A stretch of DNA of 64,000 nucleotides from Tubiluchus corallicola (lineage: Eukaryota > Priapulida > Priapulimorpha > Priapulimorphida > Tubiluchidae), in the NCBI GenBank assembly GCA_030141605.1, contig JAQGDQ010000174.1:124001-188000 (forward strand). The letters run 5' to 3'. The position numbers were made by a program, and so were the translations under genes. Positions 1 to 11,795 of the stretch are shown here, piece by piece (position 1 is the stretch's first letter; every line of letters starts with the position of its first letter). Under the pieces are notes generated by a model. The model was given only the letters and a program-made list of their open reading frames with translations. It made no database searches and was not told the DNA's origin.

Positions 1-3000
1 CGGTAGTTTGTTAATACAAGACACTGCTTCGCCAGCCAGCAGTACAGGCGAAAGTGAGAACAGAGAATAGTAGTCAAACTTGTTCAAAAATGCATAATAA
101 GGTTGGAAGTTACGTAATATGATTCCTGGTGTGGCTAAACATTGCCAAAGTGTGACTTTTAGTTTTGTCCTCTAACAAAACTCGTTAAGTGATGTCCTTT
201 ACTAATTTTTCCAAACTCGCGTAAGCAATGAACGTGTAACTAGCGTTTAATAAATATCGTACGATATACTCAGTGACGTTACAACAAAAAATCGCTGTGA
301 AACAAAGAAGTTCGCAGATTTTTTACTAGTTAACAATCATAAGTGCCCACATTAGCACAAAAACTCTGCGATTTTAGCTGCACAGTATAATAAAATATAT
401 CTAATAAAACTGACAACTGGCACAAACATTGAAAATTTAAATATGTTTTCGTACATAGCGGTAGATTTATTAATTTATATTATTATACTTTCATGCGACC
501 ATTGCTTTTTTAGCCTGTTGAACCTAATAAAATTTGACAGGTGTATATGTATACAAACACAACAAGTAAATAAACACAGCAAAAAATAAGGAAAACTGAG
601 CGAATATTACTACATTAGTTCGTCATATAGGTACTGTTAGGTGATACTCTGTTCATAATGTATTAAATTATATGTACTGCATGCATGAAGAGTAGAATAG
701 AGATTTGTAGAGAAAATTCTTTCTAGAATAGCATTTACAATCACCAGCAATGTTATGTCATTTCATTAGGGTTACAGTGAAGAGTATGACTTAACTAATA
801 ACTGCATGTATGATTGATTTTTATGACACAAAAAATTCGTATTCAAGTTCGATAAGGCTTTCAACCCAATCAGGTATAAAATACATGCCAAACAACAAGC
901 GTTTAACAAAAAAGCACACAAAAGAAATTAACGTGTAAAAAGATAATGATCATCAATTTTATTTCAGAAGACATGCATAACAATTTACATAATTATCTTG
1001 TTTCTGTTAGCGACAGTTTTTGTCCAGCGAAAGTGTTAACCACTTTTTGTCCAGTGAACCTGCCCTACACGTGTCATTACATGTGTCAATACATGGTTTT
1101 AACTCACAAAAATTCTGAAAACAAAACTGTTTCTGTGATTATCACACATGCAGTCATTGATCCGCTTAATGCTTTTAGAAGGTATGTCTAATCAACACAT
1201 AAAACATTAATGCCATAATGATATACATTTTATTTCAATTTAAACTGATTCCAAGTTCGAAGAAAACAAAACAGTTTATAGAACTAATAACTGCACCAGC
1301 ATGGACGAATAAGTACATAATGCATGTTGAGAAAAGGCCTGTTCATTTAATGCACAGTTTAGTATTTAACGCGTAGATTTGTATTCCGTGAGAGTAGTGG
1401 CTAGCGTTATCACTTGGCTTCGTGAGTAGAATTTCGTTTACCAAGAACTATTACCTCCGCTCCAATGGCTTCATCAGTGGTTTCATCCTGTCAGCTAACG
1501 TGCTAACAACGAAGCAACTTGAAAGCAGCTAAATCAGATCGCGGAAGCCTGTCATTTGTGAATAATGTACAGGATTATGTGATAATTAGAATTTATCGCG
1601 TAGTCACATTTTAAAATTGGTTAAACTGGAAATTAAGTTAACCCAAAAGTCAGTTGGTAAGTGATCGCATCGCCCACGAATTTTGCGTATTTACTAACAA
1701 TAGATTGGACCATATATTGCTTATTGTGCAGTTTTTGTCTGCTGTGACCTTCATATTGTCCTTAAACTCGCTTTGCCACAATCTCTCATGTATTACTCCC
1801 TATAGTCGCTGCGACAGGGGAGTAGATTGGACACTGCTGTCAACTTTCTGTTTTAATAGGTACCCTACGCCAAATTCACGTATAATAAATAGCTAGGTTC
1901 ACGTGTGCACCAAGTACTATGGAAATTTTAGTGACGTAATAAACCTTTATAAATGCCATCACAAAATCGTTGCAAAATCTGTAGCACTAAGCGTTAAAGC
2001 TAGTTATGCTACTAGTTCTTAGTCGTAATTGATATTCCTGTAATTTTCATCCAAGGGCGGATCTAGGAGCACCAATACGCTGATTTTTCATCATTTTTTC
2101 TTTGATTATGTTATGCATCCAGTTTTCAACGCTTTAATTCATGCTAAGTTTGAAACGCAGAAGGTTAGAGTAGTAAATTTCCTCCAAAGGGGTCTTAAAA
2201 AGGGGTGACTTCATTCAATGACACGGACATCAGTCAGTCTTTCAATTGCCGTTCAACTCTTTGAGTTAAATTCGATTTTCGTAAGTATTTGGATAATGTG
2301 TGTGGGGTCGATTTGCACCTAGGTTTTTAAAAAGCTGGAATTCTTTAAGGTCCTTAAAATGACAGGGTGAACAGTGACCTCAGTCAAAGGGTCAAGGACA
2401 CTACATATCAGTCAGTTTTTTATTGTTGTTTAATTCCTCCTGGGCCTTCGAGTTAAATTCACTTTCTTCATAAGTTATTTAAACACTATTGTGAGATAAT
2501 AATCTACAACAACTCTCGACCAGGTATAGTCATGTATACACATGGTCTCGGTGTTACACTGGAGGGTCTGGATCTGAATTCATTCGATCGTATTTAGCCT
2601 AAATCTTCTATTCTCCATCTATTCTCTCAAGTTTCAATTCCGTCTAGATACCTTGAAGAAGACCTACGGCGCTTTGTCGAATGTGACTCATATCTCGAAT
2701 ATTGACTAAATCTGTTTATATTAACCATGATCAAACAACATGGCAAATCTTTTTTTATTAAAACATTTTTAATAAAATTTGGCTTATTTGAAATTTAATA
2801 CAAAGGCAATTGTGTTTATGTTATGATTTAACTGATAATAAAAAACAGTAACGTTACAGGAATTAATTCCAACGCGTTACATAATACATGAAAAAGCAAA
2901 CTGATCGTCAATAGATGGCACCACGGTAGATAAAATTTTATATGACACATGCATCATCTATCAGCAAAAACACAATAAAAATGCACACGTATTGTCTTTT

Positions 3001-4790
3001 AAATATGCCATTTTGATAATTCATGCTTCCTTGTAGCAAATGTAGCTAGGCCTTCAGAAGGTTCTGCTCTAGTATTAACTTAGTATTAGTAGAAAAATGA
3101 CATGGAAAGTATGTTGGAAACAAAAACCAAATTAGAGAAATGATACAAAATTTCAATATCAACTTTGTGCTGACTCAGCTCAGCTCTTCTCAACAAACAG
3201 CTATTATAGGGCCAAGCCAGGAATGAGTCAAGGAGTTTTACAGCTGCACTTCTGTTGAGTCACAACAGCATTTTATTTGCCCGCCAATACGACAGACCAC
3301 CGCATGGCTTGCGACGAAGATATAAAATTCAATCACGGCCTTGTATAAAAGTGGTTAATGTGATCACGCATCGAGCTGTCGACAATAACTAAAGTCTGTG
3401 ATGGCTTTTCAGGCACCCCATTAGAGAGTGCTATACGCTCTTACCGTCAGCGTGAGAGAGCGGCTGCGTTGTAATAATGTGAGTCCGATCATCGTAAACA
3501 AGGTCCATCTTGAACCTGAACACCTAGTTCCGAGTAACAAAATTTCACCAAATTTGTATCTTATTGTTATTATCCTGAGCCTCATGGTAAAAAGCTTTCC
3601 TTAAAAAAGACCATTAAATAAATGCTTTATTATTTCAATGCTACTAAGTCACAAATAAATTTACTTTGTGGCATTTATATCTCATATTGAACGTTTGACT
3701 GTACGGTCTTGTGATCTTCATAATGACAGTTCATCGAAACGAATATGGCTAGAGAGATTAATTCTTCTGGATATACGTGAATCAGTGCAAATTAATGATA
3801 AAAACCTCGGTCAATTTATTTTAAAAAGTTTTTTATCAACTGAAACACATTTGTAACTTCTTCCTTTGTCGAGCCTCTCTATACTTTCGTTCCAAACTGT
3901 GAAATTGTAGTTTTGAATCTAAGAGTAATTAGATTTTTCATATGGTGTTATTTCTTTATATTAATTGACTTTAATTTCAGTTGCTTTATGAATTCATGCA
4001 GCGAAATTTAAGTCTGCAAATATTTATTTTACGAGCTTCAACTTGATCTTTTGTTTTTGCTAACAAAAAGCAAAAACGTGGAGTTCACGCTTACAATCAC
4101 AACATTAATACCTTTGACAATGTGATCGAAGCGGTGCACAGTTAACTTTAACAGTAAGTTATAGAAAAATATTGTAACATTTATTTAAGGTTTAGCATCC
4201 ATTGATTTCCGACTAGCTACAATACCATGACATCATTTTTCCACCAATGACATCATTCGTCGACTGAATGAAAGCTGCGCACTATCAATTTGTGTCAAAG
4301 GTGCAAGAATTTGTTACAAAAAATAAACAGCTAATTTTATGATATTTTTGCAGAATAATTGGGTAAGCTGCAGACATTTAAATTAGTTTAAACTGCGCGC
4401 ACTTGCGGAAAACTAGGATGCGCTTACTAAAAGTCACGAAGTCCTCCAGTTACGTCATAATTTTGAAGTGAATGGCGGCTACTATCGCATCTGCAAAATT
4501 TCTGCTGAGCGTTAGTGTAAATTAATCTTTATGTTTTGCAGACAGTTTTTATGCATATTTCTTTGTTATGTTTTTAAGTATAAGTGACATTAGTAAAATA
4601 AACCCAACATGCTAAATGACTTGTCCTTTAATTTAAGTTTCTGCACAGTGAGGTACTACAGCGATAATTCAGTTTATTTCAATCTAGATTCTGAAATAGG
4701 GCTAAAGAAAAATGAAAGTTTCAAAATCATAACGTAACGTGTGAGCAGCTAATTGGTTAACAAATTGGTTACTGTGTGCCTGTGTTGTAT
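1..4790. other. AT-rich intergenic DNA, no supported gene
   Basis: Only short open frames without family resemblance or consistent splice sites occur here on either strand. The stretch holds a degenerate direct repeat at about 2190-2505 and otherwise unremarkable AT-rich sequence. At 2055 the string AAGGGCGGATCTAGGAGC resembles the end of a hAT-type transposon, but I found no matching second end. Confidence 0.6.
2190..2505 (+). repeat. Degenerate tandem repeat, two ~150 bp units
   Basis: Two successive units share the order: a purine-rich GGGTGA block, a CATCAGTCAGT or ATATCAGTCAGT block, an ATTG..GTT run, then CGAGTTAAATTC or GAGTTAAATTC followed by a TTCxTAAGT block and an AATxTGTG block. 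Unit 1 spans about 2200-2320 and unit 2 about 2360-2500. Divergence is considerable, so this is an old duplication or part of a larger decayed element. Confidence 0.45.
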
Positions 4791-4804
4791 TCTTCAGAAC
4801 ACAC

Positions 4805-5045
4805 AGAATGTCTCCTTTTTATATACAGTTAGTTTATAGTTTAGCCGATAGTAATTACTGTAAGTGCCTTGCAGATGTACAAACGCCCGAACACTTAGTA
4901 TTTGACTACCTTTTGATTTCGTACAACGCTATATCTTCCGTGCAAAATGCTTTACTTTCACTAAATTTAGAAATCCTGTATATTTTTCGCTATGTATCTG
5001 CATGTGCAGCATTCATTGATACTGTAGTCAATATCAGCCATTTTA

Positions 5046-5111
<66 letters not shown>

Positions 5112-5204
5112 TTTTTGTATGTATTAGTGCATTGTTACCCTGCAAATGGAGGCTTTTGTATCATTTTATTTTGAAAATAAACGATATTTAATAAATAAAT
5201 AAAT
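4805..5204 (+). pseudogene. LINE 3'-end remnant (RT C-terminal Cys motif plus tail)
   Basis: The frame from 4808 contains Y-C-K-C-L-A-D-V-Q-T-P-E-H-L-V-F-D-Y at about 4850-4910. This matches the C-x-C-G..Q-T-P-E-H-L-L-F-D-C-P pattern found near the C-terminus of reverse transcriptases of non-LTR retrotransposons. The frame runs into a TA microsatellite and the block ends in AATAAATAAATAAATG, a typical LINE tail. Nothing upstream resembles the rest of a reverse transcriptase, so it is a 5'-truncated fossil. The assignment rests on a short motif. Confidence 0.5.
5047..5108. repeat. (TA)n microsatellite
   Basis: About 30 uninterrupted TA units. They give the long Tyr/Ile runs in forward frames, which are not coding. 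Confidence 0.95.
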
Positions 5205-7430
5205 GTGTTGTGTTAATATACTTTTTTATGCACGAATAAATAATAAATAAAAAACATTACAATTGTATTATATAAGTTTTCTGAAAGCTGATGTCGTACA
5301 TTGCATGAATGAGATGTTTGGCTTTAATCCAAAAGCAGCAAAGAAAGATAATGGTAATCTTCACGCCTGCGTTCCTACACATCACATAGAAGTCGATGTC
5401 TTATCTACGGCTAATGTAAATAACAACACATTTCACAGAGCGTCGAAACGTATTGATTTTATTTATCGTGAAAACTTGGATACTTTAGATGCTGAGTAAA
5501 AAAGCTAGTCCCGAGATTCCTCAGGCGCTATGGAACACAAAAACCAATTGCTGACTCCTTGGAGAAATTTTAAGAATGCATGTAGAAGGAAACTTTATAA
5601 CGTGTTAAACTTTCTGTTAATTTCTGAATACAAGTGTTTCAACAGCCAATTAAAGATTAAACAAACTTAAGTCAAATACCCGAGTAAAATAAACCCACTT
5701 GAGTGCACGCCCATTTATAAATATTTATGTATACTAAAGTTTGTTTTTAAAACCCTAACTTTGCTTAACCACTGGACAAACTCTGAACCTATAACAGATT
5801 CAGACATAACACGTACATAGCACATTTCTGCATACCTACATAGTTTTATATATATCCGCGTACTAACGACAAACTCCCGAGTCCTAAGTTCTTGTTGTTG
5901 CGGAAAAACGCTGGTGGCGCTGCAACGTAGTGGAGCAAATCTATAAATAATTAAATATTGATCATGTTTGTTGATATCACTTAAATTATCTGTTTTTTTA
6001 ATGTTTAAATTCCAAGACTGATCAGTAGGCCATCTTTTACACTTAATTTCAGCGGGCACGGGTCACCTAATACGTTCCCCATCCAGTTTCCAATTTGTCA
6101 TACATTTAGGGTAAACGTATCTGGCAAACGTATTAAAATAGTCGTGGTTGTCAATTACGAGATCCATGGTTCATAAGCTGTAATATAAAATTAAAACTTG
6201 TTGGTATCTCTTATCTTGGATCTAAGCCATTTTGAGGGCACATTTAGGGGTACCTTAGAGACTACATATACCAGTGGCACCCCCGTTGACGTCCATACCC
6301 AAATATCACACATCATGTCCTAACTTCTTCTTATATGACAAAAATAATAATATTGGTATCTGCCTCGATCAATGCGAAGGGTCCTAGACCTCTACTTGCT
6401 ATTTAGTAGCTTCAGACAAACAATGGGGAATCAGAGCAGGTTTGATAGATTTATTGCACTAACATTTTATATAAAATTTTTCTTAAGTAAAATAATTGTT
6501 ACAGCGTGAGCCACGGACAATGAAAGCAAGGACGTGTTAAACGCAGATTGTAAATTCGTGGTTGGTTTGTGGATTAAAGGCATCATAAAACCGTGGCTAT
6601 TATCAGCAGTAGGTCTACTATTTCTTTGTACTGAATCACTCCTAAAGTGTTTTATTAAGTAGTGAAATCGCACAAAAGCCTTAAGCCCATCCAACTTAAG
6701 ATTCTCACTCGACCACACCATTCGAAAACACAACTGCAAGTTTTAGAGCACGTATTACACGACCTATTCAATCACCTGCTTGAAACTCACCTACGCCGCG
6801 CATGTTAATAGTTTGCTGTTTATCAAAAGCACGCACTTCAGGAAAGTCTAAGTTTTGTAAGTAAGCTAAGAACTCTGATTCTGTGTTGGAAAGAGACTTC
6901 TCATAGAGAGGTCAGGCATCTCTGCTGCCTGGACAATACTCTACTGGCGCCAGACGCACACACTTAATCTTCCACATAAGCTGCAACTATATATATTTCT
7001 CTTTTCTGGGCAATTTCTCTTTATTATATCCGACAGATTTGTGTGCGAAAAAGAATCCAGAAACATTACGAAATTATTTGGCTACTGTAAAATTGGTTTA
7101 GGGAAGAACAGATGTATTATCGGCCTATTCCAAACCGTGTGTGGTGCAGACTATGCGAGCGCCAGGTTATACGAAATGTTATTTGCCCACTTGAGACTTG
7201 ACAAATTTGTCTAACAGATTTGTATTCATTAATTGTTTGCACAGTTTTCGAATTCTTTGGCTTTTCTACACCAAACTTACTCATAAACAGAAGATTAAAA
7301 ATGTTTTACTGAATCTGGCGCCACACCTAAGCGCATGCGCAAAGCCGCATTGATAAATTTGTTGAGATACATACGTAATCTTTATAAGTTAGAAGCAAAA
7401 ATAAAAAACTGATCGTAATCTATTCAGTAA
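5205..7430. other. Intergenic DNA, no supported gene
   Basis: Open frames on both strands (for example 5715-6059 and 6467-6739 on the minus strand) lack recognisable domains or codon structure. No repeat with visible ends was found. Confidence 0.5.
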
Positions 7431-7439
7431 AGAAGAAAT

Positions 7440-8112
7440 CCATAATGACAACAAACCTGATGGACAAAGCAAACTGCGAATGTATCGAACTTTCAAAAAA
7501 CAATATAAACTAGAAAACTACTTACTTTCTAGTTATTCCAAATATGCTATAACAAAATTTACGGAACTGAGAATCATCTCTCATACTTCGTGTATTGAGA
7601 AAGGGAGGTACCAAGAAAAATCCCGGCTGAGAATCGCATACGCACATATTGTTCAAGAAACGAAATTGAAGACGAATTAAACTTTGTTGTAAAATGGCCA
7701 TATTATAATGATCTTAGAGGAAAATTATATAATTATACCAGAGTTTTTCCTTATGAGCGATGCTGATAAATTTTTATTCCTGATGGGAAGTAATGATTGA
7801 GAAGTAATTAAGGCATTTATTAATTATGTTAAAAATGCGTTTTAAGACATGATGAACAATATACTTTGTAATGACCATATCATTGAAAATGTGGCCAGAT
7901 GAATGACTTCTATTTTAAATACTAATCATTAAGCTTTTCATTTAAATAATTAAAATAACTAACAGGAAGATTTTATAATATTTGTTTTATCAGTAATTGT
8001 TTTGTTTGACTGCAGTGTCACTATATTTCAAAATTGAAATTGTACGTGTGTCTTGTATTTTCTTGTATTGTATACATTTTTGGCACTAATAAATATGATA
8101 TGATGATATAAA
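7440..8112 (+). pseudogene. LINE 3'-end remnant with polyadenylation-like tail
   Basis: The frame from 7480 reads L-R-I-I-S-H-T-S-C-I-E-K-G-R-Y-Q near 7570-7610, matching the common (L-R)-I-S-x-H-x-L-x-I-E-x-G-R-Y motif near the C-terminus of CR1/L2-like reverse transcriptases. The segment to about 7850 can be read as the following zinc-knuckle and C-terminal part (for example M-S-D-A-D-K-F-L-F-L-M), now broken by stop codons. The 3' untranslated-like part ends GGCACTAATAAATATGATAT, a typical simple-repeat LINE tail. It is a truncated, inactive copy. Confidence 0.6.
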
Positions 8113-9956
<1,844 letters not shown>

Positions 9957-10363
9957 GACGTCGTTCGTTCCAGCATCAGTGCCTAAATTTAGCAAGCGTG
10001 AATACCTAAACATTAAAATAAAAGGTAATAAATGGGTCATCGAAGTAGCAACATTAGTTTGAACAACGTGGTTATTTTTGTCACAGTTGTTGAGGAATTT
10101 ATGCCCCCTCAGAGTAAGAGTGAAAACAATGACACTGAGCGAGTTCATCATAACAAAAATTCTTCAGATTAAAATGCTTGAGAAAATACTAAAGAGCGCA
10201 AAATCCTGCAAGCCGTAACATATGCATGCCCTAATTTAAATACTAATTGTTTTTGAGTCATTGTAGATCATCTATGCTTAGTTACAATTTCAGACAGTCT
10301 GCATAACGGAGATTATAGTCTGTTATGTTGTGAACCAGTGCACCTAACTTGTAACTGTGTTAC
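9957..10363. other. Intergenic DNA, nothing recognised
   Basis: No open frame, repeat or RNA gene that I can support. Confidence 0.5.
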
Positions 10364-10706
10364 TTAAAGAAAACCGTACCCAATCTTAAACTCTAGGTCA
10401 AAACAATTTACTCTTTAAAATATTGAACGTGAACATACTATTTTTTAAAGAATGACTTACGTGAAAGAATTATTACCATGCAAAATTAATTTCCATTCTC
10501 GCGGCTAGTTCTTCGCTGTTACATGCATTTCGCCATTCGTTAGTTAGACGGACACTAGCGCCTGCATTTCGGAAACAGTTTTCACAAAAACAGAGGCTGT
10601 ATCTCTCACTTTAGAGGTGTTCGTTTCTGATGTAGTACACACGTTCGAGAACGCATGCGTGGCACAGCGATAAATTTGAAATTTGAATTTTTATCTTAAA
10701 ATTTGC
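10364..10706 (+). repeat. Unclassified ~340 bp interspersed repeat, copy 1
   Basis: This block matches 55936-56283 in the same orientation, and 27411-27725 and 61877-62616 in reverse, along its length. Shared landmarks are CAATCTTAAACT near the start, GACTTACGTGAAAGAATTAT, CATGCATTTCG, TTAGTTAGA, GCATTT, and AATTTTTATCTTAAAA at the end. No clear terminal inverted repeat or coding frame is visible, so it could be a SINE or a non-autonomous DNA element. GTTCGAGAAC near 10643 resembles a tRNA-like B box, but the other copies do not keep it well. Confidence 0.75.
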
Positions 10707-11598
10707 CGACGTTTCTATATCACATTGAATCTTGTTAACAATCCCATATTATTCAAACTGAAATGCATTGAAAGAAGCTTAAGTGCAGGTCTAATAGAAT
10801 AGTGTAGCTTAATACTTTGTTATCACACAAAATGTACAAGACAAACTAAAATTTATCAATTGCAAGTATAGCACGTAAAATAAAAGTATTGAAACCGAGC
10901 TTATAGCAATTTTAATATATATAATATTTAATATTTATAATACACTTAGTTCCACCTATATGTACTTTACATTTATTAATTAAAAGATAAAAATAGTTTT
11001 TGGTGACCAAAGTAAAAACAAATTAATTACAAATATTTATACCTAAAATTAAAATGATCTGTATCGTCTAATTTACGCAAAAGTAACTTAAACACTAAAC
11101 ACAAATCACTTTTAATAAACAGCAAGTAAACATTCTTCATTTCAACTTGAAATGTTGTAGATTTCTAGCTCTGAATATAATAATTATTCCATTCGATAGC
11201 ACTAACATATTTAATAAAACGTCTATTGTACATTAATTTTACATTAAAGAACATTGTAGTCATTTGTCTGTCTAGTTTTAGTCTGTGACATGAAAAACTA
11301 AAAATTGCTATTGGTGTCGTCTTCGACATACAAAAATACTTGACCGTAGCTAGATACTAAATAACGTTTCTAAAAAAACATCATAAGAAAATCTTGGTTG
11401 TGTAGGCAGACATTTTTCCACGCAATTGTTGTCAAGACTTTTAATTCGAAAAGAAAATTTCACACCTCAAAAGTTTCTTGTGGCATTCAAAGGAAACTTC
11501 AACCATCGTATGTAGAATACTGCATTTGTGTTTATATGCCACTGATTACCGATGCATATAGTTTATTTATCTAAATTAACAGGTCAGATTATTCTACT
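10707..11598. other. Intergenic DNA upstream of the first small secreted-protein gene
   Basis: AT-rich, no supported gene or repeat. It ends at the proximal promoter block of the gene starting at 11766. Confidence 0.5.
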
Positions 11599-11632
11599 AA
11601 ATTAACAGGTCATAACTGTCCTATAAATTACT
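11599..11632 (+). promoter_or_regulatory. Proximal promoter block: AGGTCA half-site plus TATA box (upstream paralog)
   Basis: AAATTAACAGGTCA is followed after 9 nt by TATAAAT (11622-11628), 138 nt before the ATG at 11766. A second copy of AATTAACAGGTCA lies just upstream, with AGGTCA at 11581-11586. The paralogous gene at 18876 has the same arrangement (AGGTCA 18695-18700, TATAAAA 18712-18718). AGGTCA is the half-site bound by many nuclear receptors; which factor binds here, if any, is inference. Confidence 0.5.
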
Positions 11633-11765
11633 TGTTACATCACATCTTCTGGCTTATTGTTCCTACTGATTTTATTGCGTAAGCATATAGGCCTACCATG
11701 TGAAAGTAACATAAGTTTCTTTAGAACAAAAGCCAAACTCATTTGGTAGATAATTGAGTTTCGCA

Positions 11766-11795
11766 ATGTCGGTTAAATTAATTTGTGCATTTCTG
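11766..11795 (+). CDS. Exon 1 of upstream paralog (signal peptide start)
   Basis: Ten codons, M-S-V-K-L-I-C-A-F-L, ending CTG|GTAAGT in phase 0. The other paralog has an exon of exactly the same length ending with the same six donor bases. Confidence 0.85.

Noticed and set aside
5715-6059. 114-codon minus-strand frame
   Set aside because: No recognisable domain; length is within chance expectation for this stretch.
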